Source: Iningainema tapete BLCC-T55
GTDB taxonomy: Bacteria > Cyanobacteriota > Cyanobacteriia > Cyanobacteriales > Nostocaceae
DNA length: 64,000 nt
NCBI RefSeq assembly: GCF_014698965.1
Contig: NZ_JACXAE010000076.1
Span: 1 to 64,000, forward strand
Direction of reading: 5' to 3'
A program made the translations under genes and the position numbers. Below the pieces are notes generated by a model. That model worked only from the letters and a program-made list of their open reading frames with translations. It ran no database searches and was not told the DNA's origin. This document shows positions 15,007 to 25,553 of this stretch, piece after piece (the first letter of the stretch is position 1; every line of letters starts with the position of its first letter).

Positions 15007-15618
15007 ATGAACATTACTCGTGGGATTGCAATTGTATCTTTAACACTGTCATTACTAGGGGGATTAGGACAACCTACCTTAGCTAACCCTGTAGGAAAAA
15101 ACTCAACCTCTAGGGAACAAACAGATTGTTCAGGTGGTAGGTCTGAGCAATTTGAATTGGGTGGTCAAGTCGTAAATCGCAGAACCTTCAACTTATCAGA
15201 TTTGCAATCATTCCCAGCAATAGAAGTCAATGCCAGCTTCCGAACAATGCAAGGACAGGAAAATCGTACCTATGTCGGAGTGCCTTTATGGAATCTGATC
15301 CAAGCAGCAGGCGGACTTAGACCCAATCCCGATCCAACAGTAAGAAACAACTTCCTTCGTCAGTACATTGTGATTGAAGCTACTGATTGCTATCAGATAG
15401 TTTTGGCGGTGGGTGAAATTCAACCAAACTTTGAAGGTAAGAATGTAATAGTTGCTTATGCAACCAAAGACGATTCGTCTGATGATCCACAACTACTAGG
15501 AGATGATCTAGGATTTGCTCGTCTAATAGTTCCAGGCGATCAAGCCGGTGGACGTAATATTTTCTATATAAGGCGTATTCAAGTGCTATCTGCTCCTGAT
15601 TTTCGTTTTAAACGTTAG
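15007..15618 (+). CDS. Secreted molybdopterin-binding (SUOX-fold) protein
   Basis: A 203-residue protein with a signal peptide ending near LANP (residue 27). The mature part follows the sulfite-oxidase-type molybdopterin-binding fold: FELGGQVVNRRTFNLSDLQ, TYVGVPLWNLIQAAGG, YQIVLAVGEIQPNF and ARLIVPGDQAGGRNI. Small single-domain members are found near molybdenum uptake genes in bacteria, which fits the ModA-like and molbindin genes nearby. It is convergent with the ModA fragment at 15654. Whether it binds cofactor or has become a binding protein for something else cannot be seen. A single Cys pair (C41, and C in TDCYQ) may form a disulfide. Confidence 0.7.
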   Translation: MNITRGIAIVSLTLSLLGGLGQPTLANPVGKNSTSREQTDCSGGRSEQFELGGQVVNRRTFNLSDLQSFPAIEVNASFRTMQGQENRTYVGVPLWNLIQAAGGLRPNPDPTVRNNFLRQYIVIEATDCYQIVLAVGEIQPNFEGKNVIVAYATKDDSSDDPQLLGDDLGFARLIVPGDQAGGRNIFYIRRIQVLSAPDFRFKR

Positions 15619-15653
15619 AAAAGTCTTGAACATAATTAGCACTCTGCTTGATT

Positions 15654-16085
15654 TCAACTTTCAAGATTCAAGATATTTTTCCTCAAAACAACAACTATAC
15701 CAACCGCAAGAAGAATTCCATATATATCTTGAGATTCTGGGATAGAAGCTGAAGCAGTACCAGAGGGGCTAGTAAAACCATACTTTGCTAGGATTTTTTG
15801 TCCAGATGGTGAAAGAATATAATCAACAAGTTTTGCTGTATCAGGGTTTGCATTTTTGATGATTGTTAAACCGTATTCGGCTTTAACTGCTAAATTCTCT
15901 GGTAATTCTACTACCTGTAGATTCGGTGACAATTCCAGTGCTGAAATGGCGCTGGTGTAATAAACGATTTCTGCATCTACTAGTTGAGTATCTTCAATAA
16001 AGTAGACAATACTACCACCTGAACTATTTCTTTCAGGTGGTAGTGTTCCTGACAAAATGATGGATTTTGCATCTTCGTTGTTCAA
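15654..16085 (-). pseudogene. 5'-truncated ModA-like substrate-binding protein (C-terminal part)
   Basis: About 140 codons match the C-terminal 40 percent of the intact ModA-like protein at 18932: IVYYTSAISALE, QVVELPENLAVKAEYGL and YILSPSGQKILAKYGFTSP, then a hydrophobic tail SIPESQDIYGILLAVG ending in RKN. The start, signal peptide and first lobe are missing and the sequence begins directly after the stop of the TonB receptor gene. It is a duplicated, truncated copy. The tail resembles a PEP-CTERM sorting signal. Confidence 0.75.
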
Positions 16086-18911
<2,826 letters not shown>

Positions 18912-18931
18912 GGCTACTACTCATCTTAGGG

Positions 18932-19867
18932 TTAAACATCGCCAACCTTGACTTGCTGCTTTTGAGCCAATTTCTTCTGCAAAGCAAAAGCGACACCCAA
19001 AGCAAACACCATACCAACAACTCCTTGCCCTTCAGGTACAGATGTATACTGTGGACTTGTAAACCCATACTTTAATAGAACTTGTTGCCCCTCTGGCGAG
19101 AGGATATATTGTGCTAATTTCTCACTGTCAACAGAAGCACCTTTAAGAACGCTCAAGCCATACTTTGCCTCAGTTGCCAAGTTATTTGGCAATTCCACGA
19201 TTTGCAGATCAGATGCAGCTGCTACTGATGCTAAAGCACTTGTGTAATAAACTAAACCTACATCCGCCGAGCGTTCATCAACGAGAATATACTTGAAGTT
19301 ATCCACACCAGCAGGAGGTGTAACGCTTGTAGGAGCGCCACCTACCAGACGTAAAGCTTTACTATCTAAAATTTGAAAGCTACCTGGTTTGATACTATCA
19401 GCTTTTTGAAATATCTCTTGGGCGTAGTCCCCAGAAGGGTCTAGGATCGGTGTTGAGGTTGCTAACCTAATATTGGGGTCTAAAAACAAGTCCAACAAGT
19501 TGTCTGATGTTACTGATAAGCCTGGTTTGACAAGGGCTACCAGTCGGTTATCAATAAAGTTCACCACCGGACTACCCAAACCGGATTCAAACAGTTTCTG
19601 CGGGTTTCCGATATCCGCACTAGCAAAAACGTCTGCGGATGCTCCCAGCGATGAAAATTCTTGCTCGATGCGCGCGCGCAGTGAACCAGAAGGACCAGAC
19701 ACTTGTGTAACCCCAATGCCATATGTTTGAGTAAAGTTGTTAGAGATTTCCCCAAGCGCATTCCTCAAACTGCCTGCATTGTATAAGGTAACAGCCTGAA
19801 CCTTACTAGCCAGCGTGGCACTAACAATACCAGTAATTAATGATACAGCAAATAAATATTTTTTCAT
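18932..19867 (-). CDS. ModA-like substrate-binding protein with PEP-CTERM-like tail
   Basis: The ATG at 19867 gives an N-terminal signal peptide (KKYLFAVSLITGIVSATLAS, cleavage near VQA). The first lobe starts LYNAGSLRNALGEI and contains SGSLRARIEQ and ADVFASADIG, as in molybdate-binding ModA proteins; the second lobe has VGLVYYTSAL. The C-terminus adds SVPEGQGVVGMVFALG and a basic end, like a PEP-CTERM sorting signal, which ModA proteins normally lack. So the protein is probably surface- or membrane-anchored. It is followed after 20 bp by the TonB receptor gene. No ModB or ModC is nearby. The ligand could be molybdate, tungstate or another oxyanion. Confidence 0.8.
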   Translation of the reverse strand: MKKYLFAVSLITGIVSATLASKVQAVTLYNAGSLRNALGEISNNFTQTYGIGVTQVSGPSGSLRARIEQEFSSLGASADVFASADIGNPQKLFESGLGSPVVNFIDNRLVALVKPGLSVTSDNLLDLFLDPNIRLATSTPILDPSGDYAQEIFQKADSIKPGSFQILDSKALRLVGGAPTSVTPPAGVDNFKYILVDERSADVGLVYYTSALASVAAASDLQIVELPNNLATEAKYGLSVLKGASVDSEKLAQYILSPEGQQVLLKYGFTSPQYTSVPEGQGVVGMVFALGVAFALQKKLAQKQQVKVGDV

Positions 19868-19893
19868 GATTTTTAGCATTGTTTACAATCTTT

Positions 19894-19920
19894 GTAGAGA
19901 CGTTCCGCCGGAACGTCTCT
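19894..19920. repeat. Palindromic GTAGAGACGTT element
   Basis: AGAGACGTTCC and its exact complement GGAACGTCTCT surround a 3-nt centre, 27 bp upstream of the ModA-like gene start. It belongs to a dispersed palindrome family also seen at 42289, 57809 and, in variant form, 60173. The region 19880-20053 holds nothing else I can recognise. Confidence 0.8.
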
Positions 19921-20053
19921 GAGCTTGTTTTTCACGCCTACAGATACGTTTATTAATGTTTAACTATAAACATTTATATGTACGTAATTTTTCTGAGCGA
20001 AGCTATCATACCAACAATATTGGCAAAAGTCAAATTGACTATGTTATCAAACC

Positions 20054-20611
20054 CTAACGAATGCGTTTTAACCCCAACACTACACCGGAACCTACCAAAC
20101 CAGCAACAAGACCAAATAATAGATGAGTCACCAGTGGATAAATATATCCATTAGACAAAAAACCATACGACCAAACCCCACTGGCACTAACAATCATACG
20201 AGTTAAGGGTCGCAGCAGATGAACTAATCCAGCTACTATCGCCCAGAACCAAATTTGTCGTCGCCATTTTTTTCCCAAGTGGTAGGCTATATCCAAGAAT
20301 TCACCCACGACTAAATAAAAAAACCAGTCAAAGGGATCATTTTTCACAGCAAATAATAGTGAGAACCCAGCAGCGCTCAAACTTACCGTCGAAGCAGCGC
20401 CAAAACGGGATGTCAACAGCCGTGTGGCTACCAGTGGTGTCAACCAGTAAAGTCCGCGCCAACCAGGTAATCGCAATGGCAGACGCAGGTTAGCTTGTAC
20501 AAGGGCAATCATCAACCCAAGAGCGATCAACACACCTATTGAGTGCCATTTAACTTGACGCAGGCGCTTAATATCGACGGATAATGTTTTTGGGAGCCAT
20601 TTCGTATTCAT
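20054..20611 (-). CDS. Integral membrane protein, ECF S-component-like
   Basis: From the ATG at 20611 the product has 185 residues with about five hydrophobic segments (for example HSIGVLIALGLMIALVQA, IWFWAIVAGLVHLL, PLVTHLLFGLVAGLVGSG). Size and pattern resemble substrate-binding S components of energy-coupling factor transporters, but this is not certain. Its start overlaps the frameshifted gene upstream by 44 bp and it reads towards the ModA-like gene, so it may take part in the same uptake process. Confidence 0.5.
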   Translation of the reverse strand: MNTKWLPKTLSVDIKRLRQVKWHSIGVLIALGLMIALVQANLRLPLRLPGWRGLYWLTPLVATRLLTSRFGAASTVSLSAAGFSLLFAVKNDPFDWFFYLVVGEFLDIAYHLGKKWRRQIWFWAIVAGLVHLLRPLTRMIVSASGVWSYGFLSNGYIYPLVTHLLFGLVAGLVGSGVVLGLKRIR

Positions 20612-21315
20612 AGTCTTCTGTGATTTCAAGTTTATTACCAACCGCTTTGACTACCAGCATCACGGCTTGTCCATCAATCAGCACCGGACGAGGCCAAGGA
20701 CTAGTGTTTATTCTGGTGCTGACGCTAACAAGTTCTCCTGCCAAATCCTGAATGCGATCGATGCTAGCTATTTGGTAAAGTTCGCTCTTTTGTATGTACA
20801 CCGGAAAGGTCGTACAAACCAGGTACCCAAATAAACCGTCCATCGTTGCCATTTTTCCGTAAGCCAACGGCAGCAAGTGCGCCTATAATACCTTGTTTTG
20901 TGCCAGTTAAACCGAATAGGAATATACCAGAAACAGTTGCTACTCTAACAGCTTGTTCTTGGGTGAGTACTATTTCTTTTGCCTGCTGACCAAAAGCCTG
21001 TACTGTGGGACTTACCTGCTCCCACGCGGCTACACACAGTCCCACATCCGATTCCTCTTCGCTGTGGAGGAGCAGATATTCTCGGCAGTAGTCAGTCAGG
21101 GCCACCAACTCTTGTGATGTATCCACCATAATACAGGCGGAACTGTTGTGGGAAGTATAGGGAATTTCTGGACTCAGATGCAGTTGGTGGCGGGTAATGC
21201 CAATGGTTTGTGCTAAATTCTGTTCGGCAATTTCTTTGCTGAGTTGCCGTGCTAGCTTTCCTGTCCCACCACTGGTAAGATTGTCGGTATCATCTATGCC
21301 TATGAGGTAACGCAT
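20568..21315 (-). pseudogene. IGIDDTD-motif (TiaS N-terminal-like) protein, frameshifted
   Basis: The N-terminus MRYLIGIDDTDNLTSGGTG recalls the first domain of archaeal TiaS and related proteins. The frame from 21315 stops at 20764, but the other frame carries on with SELYQIASIDRIQDLAGELV and PWPRPVLIDGQAV to a stop at 20568. Dropping one A from AAAA (plus-strand TTTT 20788-20791) would join the two into one protein of about 249 residues. I infer a 1-base insertion or a +1 slip site. The function of the bacterial family is unknown to me. Confidence 0.65.
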
Positions 21316-21454
21316 TTTCTTGTATCCTGCACCCTCAGCCTACGCTATCTAGTTTTAGATATTTTATCACCAACTATGTAGGTAGAATATGGTCAATTTT
21401 TTCATGCAGATGAGTAAAAGAGTTGTTACCACAGTTAGATGATTTTGCCTGACT

Positions 21455-21742
21455 TTAAAGTGCGTCTGGTGGTGGCTCCGAATCGCTCTGCGGCTGCTCG
21501 TCGCTAATTCCCAGTTCTTTTTTGCTGCGTTTCAACTGTTTCCAGAGCGCTTTAATTTGATTGTAGGCTTCTATTGCCGAGATTTTTCCCGAAGTTTCTA
21601 GACTAGTAATATATCCGACTTTCTGGGCAAATTGTTGCAGATTGGCATTAAATACTAGGGTTTCTGGCTTAAATTGACCGTAGTAGCGACTACGAGGGTA
21701 GAGAAAGTTTTCTTTGTCCATCGGGTCAGGCTGTTCCATCAA
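21455..21742 (-). CDS. Conserved cyanobacterial protein, DUF7219-like
   Basis: A 95-residue soluble protein with FLYPRSRYYGQFKPE near the N-terminus, NLQQFAQKVGYI in the middle and AYNQIKALWKQLKRSKKELGI before a Pro/Asp-rich tail. I recall this pattern from a small cyanobacterial family of unknown function (DUF7219). It is monocistronic. The helical core suggests a protein-protein interaction role. Confidence 0.6.
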   Translation of the reverse strand: MMEQPDPMDKENFLYPRSRYYGQFKPETLVFNANLQQFAQKVGYITSLETSGKISAIEAYNQIKALWKQLKRSKKELGISDEQPQSDSEPPPDAL

Positions 21743-21892
21743 TCAATTCCCCTGTTTATAGTTTTTCTTAAATTATATTTAATCTAATTTTAACCTATGT
21801 GTTTTTCATAACACCATAATTGACGACTAATTACGTAACATCCTCCCAAAGGAATAAATACCAAAATAGTAGGTTAAATAGTAAGCTTTCGG

Positions 21893-22025
21893 TGCCGTAC
21901 TCTGAAGCGACGCGGGCAACCAGAAGAGGTGGCTGTGGGAATTGCGTTTTTATGTTCGAGGAAGATCGAGCTTTGTACTAGGTGCTAGCTGGCGAGTGGA
22001 TGGTGGTTCGGTTGCAACTGTGTAG
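21893..22025 (+). pseudogene. Remnant of a short-chain dehydrogenase C-terminus
   Basis: TLKRRGQPEEVAVGIAFLCS (from 21899) matches the late helix of SDR enzymes. After a frame change near 21960 the sequence continues as SSFVLGASWRVDGGSVATV and a stop at 22023. Together they look like the last 40 residues of an SDR broken by a frameshift, with nothing of the rest left. The surrounding 21743-22138 holds no gene. Confidence 0.65.
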
Positions 22026-22138
22026 AGCTTCTCAATCTATCTTCATGAAATCTTAAAAAAAATCTTGAGAGTTTGACCTGTTTTCAGCAAAAGGTGCGAA
22101 GTTAGGTGTATGCACCCTCAAGATTGGAAAGGGCTTTT

Positions 22139-22486
22139 ATGAGTAAACCTACCCTTCCTCCAGAAGATTTACCTCCCGTCAAAGCAACGCAGCTTGATGA
22201 GTTATTGCTCAGACAATTAGAAGAGGCGATCGCTAAGCGCTTTTACCAAGCTTGTGGTCCGATTACTCGTGTTGTGTTGTCCCATTGTCATTGGTATTTT
22301 ACTACTAACTCCAGCGCCCTAACGCTGATTATGATCTGCTATGACATGGAAAGTTACTGGCATATTGACAATGCTATTCCTCAAATCATCAAAAAATTGA
22401 TGTTGTTTTCCAACAATACCAGAATTCACATATCTCACCCCTTTAATACAGGGATTCTATGGCAAATTCCGGTAGATGAAGTTTAG
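22139..22486 (+). CDS. Small protein, paralog 1 of the HsdR-flanking pair
   Basis: From the ATG at 22139 the 115-residue product reads MSKPTLPPEDLPPVKATQLD, then a helix (LLLRQLEEAIAKRF), ALTLIMICYDMESYWHIDNA and a C-terminal WQIPVDEV. The gene at 23736 encodes a clear paralog with the same landmarks (DDFPPTKAT, CHCHWYF, LTLIIICYD, SYSHIDDA, DEV). The fold is probably alpha/beta. The HC(H)W motif could bind metal. Function unknown; position on either side of an HsdR-like gene suggests a shared role. Confidence 0.65.
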   Translation: MSKPTLPPEDLPPVKATQLDELLLRQLEEAIAKRFYQACGPITRVVLSHCHWYFTTNSSALTLIMICYDMESYWHIDNAIPQIIKKLMLFSNNTRIHISHPFNTGILWQIPVDEV

Positions 22487-22525
22487 CTAGTGGTAGTACA
22501 GTTTCACCAAATGTTTACTACACAC

Positions 22526-22568
22526 GATCCCCCCAACCCCCCTTTTTAAGGGGGACACGGAGGGATCT
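22526..22568. repeat. C/G-run inverted repeat
   Basis: GATCCCCCCAACCCCCC, a T-rich centre with AAGGGGG and then GGAGGGATC form an imperfect inverted repeat. Similar runs occur in the compound hairpin at 49062-49128. It is a common intergenic repeat type in cyanobacteria. The rest of 22487-22767 shows no gene. Confidence 0.75.
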
Positions 22569-22767
22569 GATTTTTTATACTTACCAACTTATTTGGAAAT
22601 TTCATATATTTTTACCAACTAAACTGGTAAACTGCAGCTATTGATACAATTTTAGTGATAAATTTAAGGTTACATGATTACTAAGCAAGCTGTCTACGCC
22701 TAAAAAAAATACCAACCAATACCAGCTAGGCGGACTTCTGCATTGACTCAAAACATCTTCTATTCCG

Positions 22768-23709
22768 ATGAATCGTGCGCTACTAAGAATAGCAACTGTT
22801 AATGCGACTAGCTTTCCTACAAAGCTCCGCCGTCGTTTTAACTCATCACCCTCGATTGCAGTACCAGATTTTCTCACTTGGTTTGAGGTAATTGGCTATA
22901 CCGTATTGTTGGAATCAGATATAGCATCAAGACACAAAATAGAGTGTAGTTATGACGATGTGGTTTTGCGCAAAGAAGATGAGTGGAGCCTGTTTGTCAG
23001 ACATCGACTACGCAGCGCACTCCAACGGATTAATCCCCAAATTCCACACCAGGTAATAGATACAGTTATCTGTACTTGTTGCACAAGTCATCCTGACTTG
23101 CCTAAAAGTAATTATCATTTTCACCAACTTTTGACTGAAGGTGTTGATGTTACCTATTATGACGGTGAGCAAACGGTTCATGACAAAGTGTGGCTGATTG
23201 ATTCGTCTAATTTGCTGAACAACGATTGGTTAGTGATTCATCCGTTTAGTGTTACCTCCCCCAGTCATGCTCATCCCATTACTACGGTTGTCTTGATTAA
23301 CGGTTTACCCTTAGCAGTCATTGTTCAAACTCACCCAAGGCATGTCCAAGCTTTGCGCAATGAAGCGTATCAAAGTCTTCAGAAATACATTCAACAGCAA
23401 CAGGCTCTATTTTCCTACAATGCGTTGGCGATCGCCTGTTGTGGAAATCGCGCAAAAGTTGGTACATTAACCTCGAATTGGCAAGAGTTTTTGCCTTGGC
23501 GCTCAATTGACGGTGAAGATTTTTCAATTTCAGGAACAACCGAGCTAGAGGTACTAATTCAAGGCATTTTTGACAAGCGACGGTTCTTGGAACTAATCAA
23601 GGACTTCATCAAGTTTGAGGATACCGGAACCAGCATTAGCAAAAAGTTGCTTCGTCACCCTTTTTGTACGATAAAGAACCCAAAAAACTCATTGCACAAT
23701 CGACAGTAA
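22768..23709 (+). CDS. Orphan HsdR N-terminal domain, nuclease motif lost
   Basis: A 313-residue protein that follows the N-terminal domain of type I restriction HsdR subunits: WFEVIGYTVLLESDIA, VVLINGLPLAVI at 174-185, LFSYNALAIACCGNRAKVGT, NWQEFLPWRSIDGEDF and FDKRRFLELIKDFIKFED. The helicase part is absent and the protein ends soon after this domain. The PD-(D/E)xK residues are replaced: T173 stands where Asp is expected, and V186-Q-T188 where the Glu-x-Lys (IELK) is. So it is predicted to lack nuclease activity but may bind DNA. Paralogous small genes flank it. Confidence 0.75.
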   Translation: MNRALLRIATVNATSFPTKLRRRFNSSPSIAVPDFLTWFEVIGYTVLLESDIASRHKIECSYDDVVLRKEDEWSLFVRHRLRSALQRINPQIPHQVIDTVICTCCTSHPDLPKSNYHFHQLLTEGVDVTYYDGEQTVHDKVWLIDSSNLLNNDWLVIHPFSVTSPSHAHPITTVVLINGLPLAVIVQTHPRHVQALRNEAYQSLQKYIQQQQALFSYNALAIACCGNRAKVGTLTSNWQEFLPWRSIDGEDFSISGTTELEVLIQGIFDKRRFLELIKDFIKFEDTGTSISKKLLRHPFCTIKNPKNSLHNRQ

Positions 23710-23735
23710 ACAACAATGCTAGAACTAGTTTTATT

Positions 23736-24092
23736 ATGAATAAACCCTCTGTTCATCCAGATGATTTTCCCCCAACCAAGGCAACGCTACTTGATGAGTT
23801 ACTGCACAGACAACTAGCAGAAGCCACAGGCAGACTCTTCTTCCAAGCTTGCTGCCCCGTTATACGGGCTTTATTGTGCCATTGTCACTGGTATTTCAAC
23901 GCCAAGACAAGCCCTTTGACTCTGATTATTATCTGCTATGACATAGAAAGTTACTCGCATATTGATGATGCACTTGCCCAGATTGTTGACAGGTTAAAGC
24001 GGTTCTCCAACAATGCCACAATCCGTATTTATCCTCCCAATAACAATGGTGTATACTGGGAATTTGGAATAGATGAAGTTCACGATAGCTAG
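23736..24092 (+). CDS. Small protein, paralog 2 of the HsdR-flanking pair
   Basis: The ATG at 23736 gives 118 residues. Compared with paralog 1 it shares the N-terminal PDD(F/L)PPxKAT, LDELLxRQL, CHCHWYF, SPLTLIIICYDIESYSHIDDA and an IDEV end. It begins 26 bp after the HsdR-like stop. Divergence is moderate, so the pair is an old duplication rather than a recent repeat. No catalytic motif is evident. Confidence 0.65.
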   Translation: MNKPSVHPDDFPPTKATLLDELLHRQLAEATGRLFFQACCPVIRALLCHCHWYFNAKTSPLTLIIICYDIESYSHIDDALAQIVDRLKRFSNNATIRIYPPNNNGVYWEFGIDEVHDS

Positions 24093-24166
24093 TAGTCTGA
24101 TGACTGAAAATAGCCTTGAGGCATAATGATTATTCCAAGATAAAAGAAGATGTCCTCGCAACTACA

Positions 24167-24190
24167 AAGCCTCCACCTAAATGGAGGCTT
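24167..24190. terminator. Hairpin between paralog 2 and the molbindin gene
   Basis: AAGCCTCCA (24167-24175) pairs perfectly with TGGAGGCTT (24182-24190) around a 6-nt loop. It lies between two convergent genes and may end both transcripts, though the T-runs on either side are short. Confidence 0.6.
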
Positions 24191-24224
24191 GACAGCTTTA
24201 TGATGATCGCTTCTCTAGAAATTT

Positions 24225-24434
24225 TTAGTCAACAGCAACAATGACATCCGAAGATTTAATTATGGCGTAAGCATCTTTACCCTCAACTAGTCCCAGCTTT
24301 TCTGCCGATGATTTAGTAATGATTGCCGTCACCTCTACTCCTGGAGCAATTTCTAGTATCACCTCAGCGTTAACTGCTCCATCCACAACTTTTTTCACTT
24401 TAGCCTTGAAAGCATTACGTGCGCTAACTTCCAT
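24225..24434 (-). CDS. Molbindin (Mop/TOBE-type) protein
   Basis: A 69-residue protein that consists of one Mop domain: SARNAFKAKVKKVVDGAVNA, then EVILEIAPGVEVTAIITKSS and a C-terminal YAIIKSSDVIVAVD. Molbindins bind molybdate or tungstate as a hexamer and buffer the oxyanion in the cytoplasm. It is intact, whereas a second copy at 24966-25171 is frameshifted. It fits the molybdenum theme of 15-25 kb. Confidence 0.9.
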   Translation of the reverse strand: MEVSARNAFKAKVKKVVDGAVNAEVILEIAPGVEVTAIITKSSAEKLGLVEGKDAYAIIKSSDVIVAVD

Positions 24435-24602
24435 TTTCTGATATTTCCTAAGCTTTGTGTGAACTTACTGATGCTAGCAGATGTTGGCTACCGAGTTGAA
24501 GATGGTAGCTGTTAAAGTCAATATTCTTAACTTGTTCTTAACTTACTTACAATTAGCATCGCTCTCGTTGCTCTGGATTTATGGCTCATCTAAGTTGCAA
24601 CA

Positions 24603-24980
24603 GTGGTACTAGGCGGGGATACAAGTGAAGTCAGAAAAAATACTTTTCTACAAATTGTGGAATTACCAGAAAACTTGGCAACTGATGCACCGTTTAGCTT
24701 GACTGTCCTCAAAGGTGCTTCTGTTGACGGTGAGAAATTGGCAGAGTATATCCTCTCAGCAGAAGGGCAGCAAATTCTATCAAAGTATGGGTTTCCCAGT
24801 CTGAACAAATCTACATCTGTACCTGAAGGGCAAGGAGTTACTGGTGTAGTACTTGCTTTCGGGTTGATGTATGCTCAAAAGAAATTAAGCAAGAGAGATT
24901 TCTCTAAAGAGGGAGTCAGGAGAGTCGTACATCATAGCTCTTGGCTCCTGTTTAAAAAGAAACGTTTACACCGCAATTAG
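24603..24980 (+). pseudogene. 5'-truncated ModA-like C-terminal fragment
   Basis: From 24648 the frame matches the last part of the intact ModA-like protein: LQIVELPENLATDAPFSLTV, KGASVDGEKLAEYILSAEGQ and ILSKYGF, then SVPEGQGVTGVVLAFG and a basic end. The upstream 15 codons do not match, so the start is not original. The signal peptide and first lobe are gone. It is the third ModA-like copy in the window and lies on the opposite strand from the other two. Confidence 0.75.
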
Positions 24981-25171
24981 TACGTCTGATGCTTTGATGA
25001 TAGCGATCGCTTGCCCACCTTCAGTAAGGTGTAGATGTTCAGCAGACGCCTTGGTAATAATTGCAGTTATTTCTACACCAGGCGCAATTTCTAATATTAC
25101 CTCAGTATTGACTGCTCCTGGTTAAGTTGCTTTACAGTTCCTTTAAAACTATTACGAGCGCTGACTTCCAT
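24966..25171 (-). pseudogene. Frameshifted second molbindin
   Basis: The sequence begins MEVSARNSFKGTVKQL at 25171, as in the intact molbindin, then the frame is lost. In the next frame GAVNTEVILEIAPGVEITAI and ASAEHLHLTEGGQAIAIIKA lead to the proper end ASDVLIAV at 24966. Comparison with the intact copy shows one base missing near 25130. The 3' end overlaps the truncated ModA copy by 15 bp. Confidence 0.85.
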
Positions 25172-25553
25172 ATTAGTAATGCTCCCTACTTATGTGATGA
25201 TCTAAGACTTCCTCATACTAGCAATTAGATATCTTGTGGTTATCTCCATTAAGTTAGATGCTTAATGCGAGCAAAAGCAATATCTCCACGGGAACAAATG
25301 AGAAATTAACGCTTAAAATAAAACAAAACAAACCAATTCATATTGCAATTAACTGCAATATTTTACGTGTGTTTTTGGCAGCGAACAATAGACAAATAAT
25401 GGTAAAACCTAAAGTAATTAATGAGTGTAAAAACATAACAACTCTTATTGGCAATTACTAGTAATTGACGTAAGAATGGAGCGCAAATATTTCCTTGGTT
25501 TATTACCGCTTGGAGCCGTGGATTTTCTCTACTTAGTGATAATGTTTGATCGA
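25172..25553. other. Intergenic region, no supported gene
   Basis: A 67-codon plus-strand frame at 25258-25461 is Asn/Lys-rich and a 37-codon frame at 25476-25589 overlaps the next gene; neither is convincing. ATATTGCA (25340-25347) is repeated inverted as TGCAATAT (25354-25361). Otherwise I see only AT-rich DNA. Confidence 0.5.
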
